Below are positions 8,663 to 18,200 of a stretch of DNA of 19,783 nt, piece after piece. Where the stretch lies: NCBI GenBank assembly GCA_039812685.1, contig JBDIBB010000075.1, positions 1-19,783 on the forward strand. The letters run 5' to 3'. A model generated the notes under the pieces. The model was not told the origin of the DNA, searched no databases, and saw nothing but the letters and a program-made list of their open reading frames with translations. Every line of letters begins with the position of its first letter. Position 1 is the first letter of the stretch. The stretch is from JBDIBB01 sp039812685. GTDB taxonomy: Bacteria > Acidobacteriota > Vicinamibacteria > Vicinamibacterales > JAFNAJ01. The position numbers and the translations under genes were made by a program.

Positions 8663-8756
8663 GACGGCCGCTCATCACACCCGATCGGGAAGCGACCGTC
8701 CAGCATCCGGCGCGGCACGAACCCCCGCGGGAACGGCCCCGTCTAACGCCGCCGTG

Positions 8757-11348
8757 ATGCTACTCCACCATCCGCATACGTCGTGCGCCGGCGTCAGGGT
8801 GCTCATCCTCGCCCTGGCCGTGATCTGCCCGCTGCGGGCGACCGCCGCCCCACCGGGCGCCAGCCCGGCGGCCGCCGCCTCGGTCGTCGACGCCGCGGCC
8901 GTGCCAACGGGCACGTCGGTCCAGGTCGACGGGGCGCTCGACGACCGTGCCTGGGAGTCGGCCCGTGTGATTGACGGCTTCAGGCAGCGCGAGCCGCGGG
9001 AAGGCGCCGACGCCACCTTCCCCACCGAGGTGCGGCTGCTCGTGGACGCCGACGCGATCTACGTGGCCGTGCGCATGTCGGATCCCGAGCCCTCGCACAT
9101 CGTCGGCCACCTCACGCGCCGCGACGAATACTCTCCGTCGGACTGGATTCGCGTGCTGGTCGACTCGTTCAACGACGGACGGACGGCCTACGAGTTCGCC
9201 GTGAACCCGGTGGGCGTGAAACAGGATCGCTACTGGTTCAACGACGGTGACAACGATCGCGGGTGGGACGCGGTGTGGGACGTGGCCACCGGGCGCACCG
9301 CGCAGGGCTGGCAGGCCGAATTCCGCATCCCGTTCTCACAACTGCGCTTCCCACGCGAACACGACGGACGCATCGGCTTCGCCGTGATGCGCGAGATCGG
9401 CCGCCTCAACGAGATCAGCACGTGGCCCCTCCTGGCGCGGAGCCGCACTGGCATCGTGTCGCAGTTCGGTCAGCTGACGAACCTCGCTCCCGGCCGGTCG
9501 CCGCAACGGCTCGAACTGGTCCCGTACGCCGTGGCGCGCGCGACGATCAACCCGGCAGGCGACAATCCGCTCGTCGCGCACCGCGATCCCGATGCGACCG
9601 TCGGCCTCGACCTGAAATACGCCCTCACGCCCGGGCTCATGCTCACGGCGACGGTGAACCCCGACTTCGGGCAGGTGGAGGCCGACCCGGCCGTCGTGAA
9701 CCTGTCGGCCTTCGAGACGTTCTTCCCCGAGCGCCGGCCGTTCTTCGTGGAAGGCTCCGGGAACTTCCGCTTCGACCTCGACTGTGAGGACGATTCCTGC
9801 ACGGGCCTCTTCTACTCACGCCGCATCGGGCGCCGCCCGCAGGCCGACCCCGACGTCTCCGGCGACGGATACAGCCTGGTGCCGCCACAGACGACCATTC
9901 TCGGCGCAACGAAGCTGACAGGCCGGCTGGGTGCGTTCTCGATCGGCGTGCTGCACGCGCTCACGCAGCAGGAACGGGCGACGGTCCGCGAGCCCGGCAG
10001 CCCAGATCAGCGGCAGGCGGCAGAGCCCTTCACCAGCTACACGGTGGCGCGTGCGCGGCGTGAGTTCGCCAACAACTCGAACGTCGGCTTCATGCTGACC
10101 GCCACCAACCGCGCGCTGCCGGATCGCCTGCAGTCGACGCTGGCCGGACAGGCCTACACGGGCGGCGTGGACGTGGACGTCCGCCTGACGCCCAGGTACC
10201 GGCTCTCGGGCTACTGGGCCGGCAGCACGATCCACGGCTCGCCCGATGCCATCACGGCGCTGCAGCAGAACAGCCGGCACTACTTCCAGCGGCCCGACGC
10301 CGCCCACGTGACGCTGGATCCCGCGCGCGAGTCGCTGAACGGCCACGCGGGACAGGTGGCCATCGACAAGATCGGCGGCGAGCGCCTGCGCTTCCGCTCC
10401 GGCTACTCGTTCAAGAGCCCCGGGTTCGACATCAACGACGTCGGCTTCGTGAGGCTGGCCGATCGGCGGAGCGTGTCGAACTGGATGCAGTTGCGTTATC
10501 TCACGCCGGCCCCGTGGTACCGGTCGCTGCGCGTCAACGTCAACCAGTGGGCCGGCTGGAACTACGGTGGCGCGCTGGTCAACAACGGCGTCAACGTCAA
10601 TGCGCACGTGCAGTTCCTCAACCACTGGCGCGCGGGCGCGGGCGCGAACTGGAACGGGGAGATCTTCGACGATCGGCTCACGCGGGGCGGCCCCGGCGGC
10701 CTGCGGCCCGGCCGCCGCAGCCTGTGGTACTACGTCGAGGCCGACGAGCGGAAGCCCGTGGTCCCGAACTTTTCGGGCTTCGTCGGCGGTGACGGCCACG
10801 GCCAGCGCGATCTCGAGTTGAACCCGTCGGTGATCTTCCGTCCGAGCACGGCGCTGGCGATCGAGCCCGGGCTGAGGTGGGCGCGCAACCAGAGCGCCAC
10901 GCAGTGGGTGGCGCAGGTGGGGGCGGCCGACGGTCCGCACTATGTGTTCGGCACGATCGATCAGAAGACGCTTGGCCTGACGATGCGCGTCAACTACGCC
11001 ATGGGCCCCACGCTCTCGCTGCAGATGTACGCGCAGCCGTTCGTCTCGGCGGGCGCCTACCACGACTACAAGGAACTGGTGAGCGGCCGCGCCGCGCGCT
11101 TCGGCGATCGCTACCGCCCCTACGCCTACGACGGCAGCGCCGACTTCCGGTATTCGTCGTTCCGCACGACCAACGTGCTGCGCTGGGAGTACCGCCCCGG
11201 CTCGACGCTCTTCGTCGTCTGGCAGCAGGGGCGCGAGGACGAAACGGATCGCGGCGATTTCTCGTTCGGCCGGGACGTGCGCGGCATCTTCTCGGCGCCC
11301 GCGCAGAACGTGTTCCTCGTGAAGTGGGCGTACTGGTTCAACCTGTGA
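8757..11348 (+). CDS. Secreted CBM9-like / DUF5916 outer-membrane beta-barrel protein
   Basis: The 863-residue protein has a hydrophobic signal peptide (residues ~10-31, Ala-rich cleavage region). A carbohydrate-binding family 9-like domain follows at ~45-205; it opens with VDGALDDRAWESA and contains DSFNDGRTAYEFAVNPVGV. The DUF5916 region runs from ~230 to the end. Its hallmark segment NPDFGQVEADPAVVNLSAFETFFPERRPFFVEG is split here for length: NPDFGQVEADPAVV starts at residue 301, then FPERRPFFVEG, then LFYSRRIGR near 357-365. The rest is alternating beta sequence rich in Tyr, Trp and Arg, ending WAYWFNL, as expected of an outer-membrane barrel. Substrate and role are unknown for the family; glycan or peptide handling at the outer membrane is inferred. 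The start is ATG 8757, with GTG 8754 also possible; no clear ribosome site. The 91-bp gap after bactofilin contains a 10-bp palindrome, CCCGATCGGG. Confidence 0.88.
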   Translation: MLLHHPHTSCAGVRVLILALAVICPLRATAAPPGASPAAAASVVDAAAVPTGTSVQVDGALDDRAWESARVIDGFRQREPREGADATFPTEVRLLVDADAIYVAVRMSDPEPSHIVGHLTRRDEYSPSDWIRVLVDSFNDGRTAYEFAVNPVGVKQDRYWFNDGDNDRGWDAVWDVATGRTAQGWQAEFRIPFSQLRFPREHDGRIGFAVMREIGRLNEISTWPLLARSRTGIVSQFGQLTNLAPGRSPQRLELVPYAVARATINPAGDNPLVAHRDPDATVGLDLKYALTPGLMLTATVNPDFGQVEADPAVVNLSAFETFFPERRPFFVEGSGNFRFDLDCEDDSCTGLFYSRRIGRRPQADPDVSGDGYSLVPPQTTILGATKLTGRLGAFSIGVLHALTQQERATVREPGSPDQRQAAEPFTSYTVARARREFANNSNVGFMLTATNRALPDRLQSTLAGQAYTGGVDVDVRLTPRYRLSGYWAGSTIHGSPDAITALQQNSRHYFQRPDAAHVTLDPARESLNGHAGQVAIDKIGGERLRFRSGYSFKSPGFDINDVGFVRLADRRSVSNWMQLRYLTPAPWYRSLRVNVNQWAGWNYGGALVNNGVNVNAHVQFLNHWRAGAGANWNGEIFDDRLTRGGPGGLRPGRRSLWYYVEADERKPVVPNFSGFVGGDGHGQRDLELNPSVIFRPSTALAIEPGLRWARNQSATQWVAQVGAADGPHYVFGTIDQKTLGLTMRVNYAMGPTLSLQMYAQPFVSAGAYHDYKELVSGRAARFGDRYRPYAYDGSADFRYSSFRTTNVLRWEYRPGSTLFVVWQQGREDETDRGDFSFGRDVRGIFSAPAQNVFLVKWAYWFNL

Positions 11349-11365
11349 GATCCGGTTCGGCGCCT

Positions 11366-11399
11366 CGGGGCTGCCGGGTGCCCGGACCTCGAAGCCCCG
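11366..11399. terminator. Hairpin between convergent DUF5916 gene and dnaE2
   Basis: CGGGGCT (11366-11372) pairs with AGCCCCG (11393-11399), and CCGGG (11374-11378) pairs with CCCGG (11381-11385) inside it. It lies in the 96-bp gap between two convergent stops. There is no T-tract, so a shared terminator is plausible but unproven. Confidence 0.35.
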
Positions 11400-11444
11400 G
11401 GTCGAGGGTTCCATCGCCCCACAGCCCTGGATCCGCCGATCCGC

Positions 11445-14400
11445 TCAGTGGAAATCATGCGATTCGATGGCCGGCGTGGCGCCGCCCATCGACAGCACGC
11501 GCTCGGCCCGCACCGAGGTGACGCCCTCCTGCTGCTGCAGGATGCCCTCGATCACCACGAATGGCTCGTGGACGATCACCGCGCGCCGGGCATCGAACAG
11601 ATCGGGGCGCACGATGACGTTGGCGATACCGGTCTCGTCCTCCAGCGTGAGGAAGCAGAAGCCCTTTGCCGTTCCCGGGCGCTGGCGCGTGATCACCGCG
11701 CCGGCCACGCGCACGCGGCGCCCCTGACGCGCCGACGACAGGTCGGCGGCCCGCAGCACGCCGCGCAGCGACAGATCGCGACGCCTCAGCGCCATGGGGT
11801 GCGGCCCCAGGGTGAGCCCCGTGCCGTCGTAGTCGGCAATCACACGTTCGATCTCGGACATGGGCCGCAGGGGGGACCCGAGATCGGCCTGGGGCCTGGG
11901 GCCTGGGGCCTGGGGCCTGGCCTGCCGGCCACTGTCCACTGACCACTGACCGCTGGCTTCTCCGTCCTGGCCACCGACCAGCGGCCACTGGTTTTCTTCC
12001 TCGAACAACTCCCCCGCCGGCCGAACCGCCTGCTCCACCTGCCACAGCGCGCCACGACGATCGTGGCCGAAGGCGTTGAGCGCGCCAATCCCGGCCAGCG
12101 CCCGCACCTCGTCGCGATGCGCACGACTGACGGTCACGAAGTGATCCAGCGATCGGAACCGCGCGACGGGGCCCTGCGCCGTCCACTCGCGCGCGCACAC
12201 GTTGCAGAACCAGCGCTCGCCGGCCGCGCCCGCCGCGGTCTGCTCCAGCATGGCGGGATCGGCGGCCCCGCAGCCGGGGCACTTCAGGCCGGAGGCGGTC
12301 ACCGGCCCGCGCACGGCGGCAGGCGTGGCCGCGATGCGCCGCGCCACCTCCTCGCGCAGCCCGCGCACGTACATCAGGCCGAGGCGAACGCGTCCGTCGG
12401 GCTCCACGCGGCACTTCCAGTCCGACACCTGCACGTCGATCGGCGCGAAGCGCACGCCGCGCCGCTGCGCGTCCTTCACCAGCGTCGCCGGGTGGTAGAA
12501 GCCCATCGGCTGGTTGTCGAGCAGGGCCGCGTAGAACGCCGCCGGGTAGTGCGCCTTCAGGTAGGCGCTCGCGTAGACGATCAGCGCGAAGCTCGCCGCG
12601 TGCGATTCGGGGAACCCGTAGAGCGCAAACGACACGATCGAACGCACGATGGCATCGGCCGCCCCGCCCGTGATGCCGTTGCGAGCCATGCCGGCGCGCA
12701 GCTTCGTCTCGATCTGCCGCATGCGCGCCTCGGATCGCTTGAACCCCATCGCCCGGCGCAGTTCCTCCGCCTCGCCGCCGCTGAAGCCCGCCGCCACCAT
12801 CGCCATCCGCAACAGTTGCTCCTGGAACAGCGGCACCCCCAGCGTGCGCTTCAGGATCGGCTCGAGCGACGGGTGCGGGTACTCCACCGGCGCGCGCCCG
12901 TTCCGCCGATCGATGTAGGGGTGCACCATCTGCCCTACGATCGGGCCCGGCCTGATGATCGCCACCTCCACCACGAGGTCGTAGAAGTGCGAGGGCCTGA
13001 TGCGCGGCAGCGTCGCCATCTGCGCCCGCGACTCCACCTGGAACACCCCGATGGTGTCGGCCTCCTGCAGCAGGCGATACACCTCGGGATCGTCGGGCGG
13101 CAGGTGGGCGAGATCCAGCGCCGGGCCCTCGGGCCCGGAGGCGCCCGGCCCGGAAATGCCATCCGCCTCGTTCGCGCATCCCGTGTTGACGATTGCCAGC
13201 GCGTCCTGCAACACCGCCATCATGCCCAGCCCCAGCAGATCGACCTTGACGATGCCCAAATCGGCGCAGTCTTCCTTGTCCCACTGAATCGCCACGCGCC
13301 CGGGCATCGCCGCCGGCTCGAGCGGCACCACCTCGTCGAGCCGCCCCTGGCACATCACCATGCCGCCCGAGTGCTGGCCCAGGTGCCGCGGCAGATCCTG
13401 CAGGCGCCGCCACAGATCGGCGAACAGCGTCACGCGATGATCGCTGGCGTCGATGCCGGCCCCGGCGAGCAGCCGATCCAGCGACTCGGCATCGTCCCGC
13501 CACTCGAAGGGCCGCATCGTCTTCGCCAGGCGATCCACCAGCGCCGCGTCGAGCTCCAGCACCTTGCCCACCTCGCGCGCCGCGCTGCGCCCGCGGTAGG
13601 TGATCACGTTGGCGGTCATCGCCGCGCCGTGCGCGCCGTAGCGCTGATAGACGTGCTGGATGACCTGCTCGCGCCGATCGCCGCTCGGCAGGTCGAGATC
13701 GATGTCAGGCCACTCGCCGCGCTCCTCCGACAGGAAACGTTCGAACAGCAGGTCCATCCCCACCGGGTCCACGGCCGTGATGCCCAGGCTGTAGCACACG
13801 GCGCTGTTGGCCGCCGACCCGCGTCCCTGCGCGAGGATGCCGTGCTGCCGGCAGAAGTTGACGATGTCCCAGACGATGAGAAAGTAGCCGGCGAGATTGA
13901 GCTTCTCGATGAGGTCGAGTTCGCGCCGCACCTGCGCCCGCGCCCGATCGTGGTAGGGACGATAACGATCTCGTGCCCCCACCTCGGTGATCTTGCGCAG
14001 AAACGACGACTGCGTCTCGCCGGGCGGCACGGGATAGTCGGGAAAGCGATACCCCAGATCGGCCAGTGTGTAGTCGAGCCGATCGGCGAGATCGCGCGAG
14101 GCGGCCACGGCCCGTGGCAGGTCCGCGAACAACGCCCCCATCTCGGCCGGTGATTTCAGGTAGCGCTCGGCGTTGCACGCCAGCCGGCGCCCGGCCTGCG
14201 CCAGCGTCGTGGCGTGCCGCACGCAGGTGAGCACGTCGAACAGCGGCCGATCGCCGGGCGTGCCGAACCGCACCCCGTTGGTAGCCACCACGGGCACCCG
14301 GTAGGCCGCGGCAAGCGCCAGCAGCGCCTGGGTGTCGGCCTCCTCGTCGCGCAGCCGGTGGCGCTGCACCTCGACGTACACGTTGCCGGCGCCAAACAAT

Positions 14401-14861
14401 CCCAGCACGCGATCGAGCAGCCCGCCCACGCCGTAGTGGGCCGTGTCGAGCGCGGCGCGGCCGGCGAGCGCGACCAGGCCCGTGGTCTCACCCTCCAGAT
14501 CCTCGAGCAGCAGCACGCCATCGCCCTTCCCCGCCCGCAGCTTCATCCGGGTGATGAGCCGGCACAGCCGCCGATAACCTTCATGCGAGGCCACCAGCAC
14601 CGGCAGGCGCCACAGGCGGGGCGGACGCGGCGAAGCCCCGTCGCGGCCGCCGCTGCGCACCGTCAGCTCGGCGCCGACGATGGCGCGCAAACCAGCCTTC
14701 TTCGCCGCCTGGTGAAACCGTGGAGCGCCGTAGAGCCCGTCGCGATCGAGCAGCGCCAGGGCGGGATAACCCAGCTCCGCCGCCCGCTGCACCAGCGCTT
14801 CTGGCGTCGAGGCGCCGTCGAGGAACGAGAAAGCGGAAGCCGCATGGAGTTCGATGTACAT
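11445..14861 (-). CDS. dnaE2: Error-prone DNA polymerase III alpha subunit DnaE2 (SOS translesion synthesis)
   Basis: The 1,138-residue C-family polymerase is the catalytic subunit of the ImuB-DnaE2 mutasome, which copies past DNA damage. A PHP domain (~1-75, starting MYIELHAASAFSFLDGAS) is followed by the polymerase core: WPDIDLDLPSGDR (384-396) supplies catalytic D386 and D388, and KVDLLGLG the third, D541. An OB-fold (~1030-1125) ends the protein. The PHP motif HxH reads HAA and the expected TDHD reads LDRD, so metal-dependent proofreading is probably lost. A four-Cys zinc-ribbon-like insert occupies C861, C864, C886 and C889. Residues ~971-992 are encoded by 7-bp tandem repeats. ATG 14861 is chosen by family alignment; a 20-residue TTG extension is possible but includes the operator-like site. 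The upstream promoter and SOS box support damage induction. imuB lies 3.7 kb upstream on the same strand, beyond an intervening gene. Confidence 0.95.
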   Translation of the reverse strand: MYIELHAASAFSFLDGASTPEALVQRAAELGYPALALLDRDGLYGAPRFHQAAKKAGLRAIVGAELTVRSGGRDGASPRPPRLWRLPVLVASHEGYRRLCRLITRMKLRAGKGDGVLLLEDLEGETTGLVALAGRAALDTAHYGVGGLLDRVLGLFGAGNVYVEVQRHRLRDEEADTQALLALAAAYRVPVVATNGVRFGTPGDRPLFDVLTCVRHATTLAQAGRRLACNAERYLKSPAEMGALFADLPRAVAASRDLADRLDYTLADLGYRFPDYPVPPGETQSSFLRKITEVGARDRYRPYHDRARAQVRRELDLIEKLNLAGYFLIVWDIVNFCRQHGILAQGRGSAANSAVCYSLGITAVDPVGMDLLFERFLSEERGEWPDIDLDLPSGDRREQVIQHVYQRYGAHGAAMTANVITYRGRSAAREVGKVLELDAALVDRLAKTMRPFEWRDDAESLDRLLAGAGIDASDHRVTLFADLWRRLQDLPRHLGQHSGGMVMCQGRLDEVVPLEPAAMPGRVAIQWDKEDCADLGIVKVDLLGLGMMAVLQDALAIVNTGCANEADGISGPGASGPEGPALDLAHLPPDDPEVYRLLQEADTIGVFQVESRAQMATLPRIRPSHFYDLVVEVAIIRPGPIVGQMVHPYIDRRNGRAPVEYPHPSLEPILKRTLGVPLFQEQLLRMAMVAAGFSGGEAEELRRAMGFKRSEARMRQIETKLRAGMARNGITGGAADAIVRSIVSFALYGFPESHAASFALIVYASAYLKAHYPAAFYAALLDNQPMGFYHPATLVKDAQRRGVRFAPIDVQVSDWKCRVEPDGRVRLGLMYVRGLREEVARRIAATPAAVRGPVTASGLKCPGCGAADPAMLEQTAAGAAGERWFCNVCAREWTAQGPVARFRSLDHFVTVSRAHRDEVRALAGIGALNAFGHDRRGALWQVEQAVRPAGELFEEENQWPLVGGQDGEASGQWSVDSGRQARPQAPGPRPQADLGSPLRPMSEIERVIADYDGTGLTLGPHPMALRRRDLSLRGVLRAADLSSARQGRRVRVAGAVITRQRPGTAKGFCFLTLEDETGIANVIVRPDLFDARRAVIVHEPFVVIEGILQQQEGVTSVRAERVLSMGGATPAIESHDFH
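11886..11920. repeat. Five exact tandem copies of a 7-bp unit inside dnaE2
   Basis: GGCCTGG is repeated five times without a mismatch (35 bp). In dnaE2 it encodes a Pro/Gln/Ala/Arg-rich stretch (RPQAPGPRPQA) between the polymerase core and the OB-fold. Because 7 is not divisible by 3, gain or loss of one unit would shift the dnaE2 frame and remove the OB-fold. Confidence 0.9.
11930..11950. repeat. Second 7-bp tandem array (CACTGWC x3) inside dnaE2
   Basis: CACTGTC, CACTGAC and CACTGAC occur in tandem, 9 bp from the end of the other 7-bp array, with a decaying copy (CGCTGGC) after them. The array encodes the GQWSVDSG part of the same low-complexity segment. Two unrelated units of identical length side by side suggest one process made both. 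Confidence 0.8.
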
Positions 14862-14882
14862 GACGTCGGGGAGGCGAAGGAC

Positions 14883-14897
14883 TTTCGTATTTTGTTC
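14883..14897 (-). promoter_or_regulatory. Candidate LexA operator (SOS box) of dnaE2
   Basis: On the plus strand the site reads TTTC-N7-GTTC; in the dnaE2 direction GAAC-N7-GAAA. This is one mismatch from GTTC-N7-GTTC, the LexA direct repeat of Alphaproteobacteria, where imuA-imuB-dnaE2 belongs to the SOS regulon. It sits 22 nt upstream of the dnaE2 start, over the transcription start predicted from the -10 at 14903-14908. Its A+T-rich core (GTATTTT) stands out from its surroundings. The LexA motif of this organism is unknown, so this remains a candidate. Confidence 0.5.
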
Positions 14898-14902
14898 GCC
14901 TG

Positions 14903-14931
14903 ACGATACCGCGACCGACAACGAGGATCAA
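14903..14931 (-). promoter_or_regulatory. Candidate sigma70-type promoter of dnaE2
   Basis: Read on the minus strand, TTGATC (14926-14931; 4 of 6 to TTGACA) and TATCGT (14903-14908; 4 of 6 to TATAAT) are separated by exactly 17 bp. Transcription would start near 14896, inside the SOS-box candidate, with a leader of about 35 nt. Confidence 0.45.
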
Positions 14932-15213
14932 GTCCTTCGACGAGGCTTCGCGGACGTCTTCGCGGGATCCGCCGGTGCCGGCCGTTCCCTTGCCTGGACG
15001 CACTGGAAACCGGCGCCCGCCCCAAAGGGGAAGCCCGGCGCCGGATCGGCCTCCTCGCGCTCCCGTCCGACCTCGAAGCCGGCCGATCCGTCACCTTCCT
15101 GCCCGCCGGCCCGGCTTTGCGCTATCGTGTCGGACGGCGGGCCTGACCCGGGACGCAACCCTCGCGCCCCACCTGTTCCCGGGGTGGCAGGCCATCAATC
15201 CCGGAGGCATTCC

Positions 15214-18200
15214 ATGCGTGCACTGTTTCGTGTGGCGGGCCTGTGGCTGCTCGGGCTGGCGGCAATTCTCGCTGTCGCCTCCCGCGCCGATGCCCAGACC
15301 CGGCTGCTGCGTTTCCCGGCCATCCACGGCGATCGCGTGGCCTTCACCTACGCGGGCGATCTGTGGATCGCCCCTGCCGCCGGCGGCACGGCCATCCGGC
15401 TCACGGCCCATCCCGGCATCGAGCTGTTCGCGCGTTTCTCGCCCGACGGCAAGTGGATCGCCTTCACCGGGCAGTACGACGGTGACGAGCAGGTCTACGT
15501 GATGCCGGCCGGCGGCGGCGAGCCGAAGCAGCTCACCTTCTACCCGGCGCGCGGCCCCCTGACGCCGCGCTGGGGTTACGACAACCAGGTTTACGGCTGG
15601 ACGCCCGACGGCCGGTCAATCGTCTTCCGCTCCCAGCGCGACTCGTGGACGCTCGGGCAGACGCGTCTCTACACCGTGCCGATGACCGGCGGCCCCGCCG
15701 CGCCGCTGCCCATGCCGGAATCCGGCGCCGGCGACTACTCGCCCGACGGCTCGAAGATCGTCTACTCGCCGCTGTTCCGCGACTTCCGCCCCGAGAAACG
15801 GTACGGTGGCGGCCAGGCCAACGACCTGTTCATCTTCGACCTGAAGGCCAACGACGCCCGGCGCGTGATCGATCATCCGCGCGCCGACCGCGACCCGATG
15901 TGGATCGGCAACGCGATCTATTTCACGTCGGATCGCGACGGCACGTTCAACCTCTACGCCTATGACGTCACCTCGGCAAAGGTGACGCCGGTGACCACCA
16001 GCCGCACATGGGACGTGCGCTGGCCCAGCTCCGACCACCAGTCGCGCATCGTCTACGAACTGAACGGCGAGCTGCAGTTGCTCGACGTGAAGACCGGCAA
16101 GAGCGCGCCGATCGTCATCACCGTGCCCGACGACGGGCTGTGGAAGCGTCCATCACGGGTGTCGGCGGCGCAGCAGATCACCAGCGCGGTGCTCTCGCCC
16201 AGGGGCGAGCGGGCGCTGTTCTCGGCGCGCGGCGACGTGTTCACGGCGCCCGTGGAGAAGGGCCCCACGCGCAACCTGACGCAGACCTCCAACGCGCACG
16301 ACAAATGGGCGCGCTGGTCGCCCGACGGCAGCCGCATCGCCTTCATCTCGGATCTCAGCGGCGAGGAGGAGCTCTACGTCGTCGCGCAGGACGGATCGGG
16401 CAGGCCCGAACGGCTCACCAGCGGCGGCAGCGCCATGCGTTACGCACCGGAATGGTCGTCGGACGGCGGGCGGATCGCCTTCGGCGACAAGGACGGCCGC
16501 ATCTTCGTGTACTCGTTCGACGACAAGTCGCTGAAGCAGGTCTACGACGCGCAGCGCGACCAGGTGCGCGACTACGCGTGGTCGCCGCGCGGCCACGTGC
16601 TCGCCTTCAGCGCGAACATGCCCAACGGCTTCCGCGCGATCCACCTGTGGAACGAGACCGACGGCCAGGTGCGCCAGGTGACCGACGAGCTGTTCAACGC
16701 GCACAGCCCGGCGTGGGATCCCGACGGCGACTACCTGTTCTACCTGAGCGACCGCGAGTACGCGCCGCAGATCTCCGGCGCCGAGTTCAACTACGCCACG
16801 AGCCGCACCACCGGCATCTTCGCCCTGGCACTGCGCCGGGACGTGAAGCACCCCTTCCCGCCCGAGAGCGACGAGGTGACGCCCGCCGGCGAGGACAAGC
16901 CGGCCGGCGACGCCAGGCCCGAGGGCGCAGCCGCCGCGAAGCCCGGCGAGAAGCCCGCCGCGAAGAAGGCCGACGAGAAGCCGCTGGTCATCGACTTCGA
17001 CGGCCTCGGCGCGCGGGTCGCGCGCGTGCCGGTCGAGGCCGACAACTACAGCGGCCTGTCGGCGAAGAAGGGCCACCTGCTCTACACCGTGGGCGGCGCG
17101 TTCTACTACGGCCGCCAGAGCGATCGCCGCACGTCGCTGCGCCTCTACGCGCTGAAGGACCGCAAGGAGACGGTGCTCGCCGACGACATCCAGGGCTACG
17201 CGCTGTCGTCCGACGGTTCGAAGGTGCTCGTGCGCGCGGGGCAGAACTGGCAGGTGCTGGATGCGACGCCGCAGGGCGCGCAGGCCGCGAACAGGAAGAC
17301 CGTGTCGACGGCGGGCCTGATGGTCGATCGGGTGCCCGAGCAGGAGTGGACGCAGATCTTCAACGAGGTGTGGCGCCGCTACCGCGACTGGTTCTACGTG
17401 GAGAACATGCACGGCTTCGACTGGGCGGCGCTGCGGAAGCAGTACGCGGCGTGGCTCCCCTACGTCGCGCACCGATCGGACCTCAACTACGTGATCAGCG
17501 AGATGATCTCCGAGCTCACCGTGCAGCACACCTACGTGGAGGGCGGCGACTTCCAGATCCCGCCGCGCCCGCGCGTGGCGCTGCCGGGGGCGCGCTTCGA
17601 GCTCGAGGCCTCGACCGGACGCTACCGGATCACGAAGGTCTTCCAGGGCCACAACGAGGAGTCGATCTATCGCGCGCCGCTCACCGAGATCGGCGTCGAC
17701 GTGAAGGTGGGCGACTACCTGCTGGCCATCGACGGCGAGCCGCTCAGCGCCACCGAGGATCCCTATCGCCTGCTGCGCAACAAGGCCGACCGGCCCGTCG
17801 CGCTCACGGTGAACGCGAAGCCGGCCACCGACGGCGCCCGGACGGTGACCTTCATGCCGGTGACCAGCGAGTCGGACCTGATCTACCTCGACTGGGTGAC
17901 GGCCAACCGGAAACGCGTGAGCGAGCTGACCAGTGGCCGCGTCGGCTACCTGCACGTCCCGGACATGGGCGGGCCCGGCATCCGGGAATTCATCAAGTAC
18001 TACTACGGCCAGATCGCGAAGGAAGGGCTCGTAGTAGACGTGCGGGCCAACGGCGGCGGCAACGTCTCGCGCATGCTGATCGAGCGGCTGCGGCGGAAGG
18101 TGCTCGGCCTCAACTACGGCCGCACCGACGACCTGCCCGACACCTACCCGGACGGCACGTTCGCCGGGCCGATGGCCGCGATCCTCGACGAGCGCTCCTC

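Larger units (their letters stand above)
14862..15213. other. Divergent intergenic region between dnaE2 and the tricorn-like protease gene
   Basis: The 352-bp gap holds the dnaE2 promoter and SOS-box candidate at its left end and the ribosome site of the protease gene (GGAGG, 15203-15207) at its right end. CCACC...GGTGG near 15169-15187 could form a small hairpin in the protease leader. A short minus-strand frame at 14928-15158 exists but starts with TTG, resembles nothing I know, and is not called. I see no RNA gene. Confidence 0.6.

Noticed and set aside
11886..11950. Tandem arrays considered as a CRISPR-like structure or mobile element end
   Set aside because: Units are only 7 bp without spacers and lie inside an intact reading frame.
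12063..14153. 696-residue plus-strand open frame within dnaE2
   Set aside because: Antisense to conserved DnaE2 polymerase motifs; rich in His, Arg and Gln with no domain.
14928..15158. Possible 76-residue minus-strand gene upstream of dnaE2 ending in a basic tail
   Set aside because: TTG start, no ribosome site, no similarity I recognise, and it would overlap the candidate dnaE2 -35 element.
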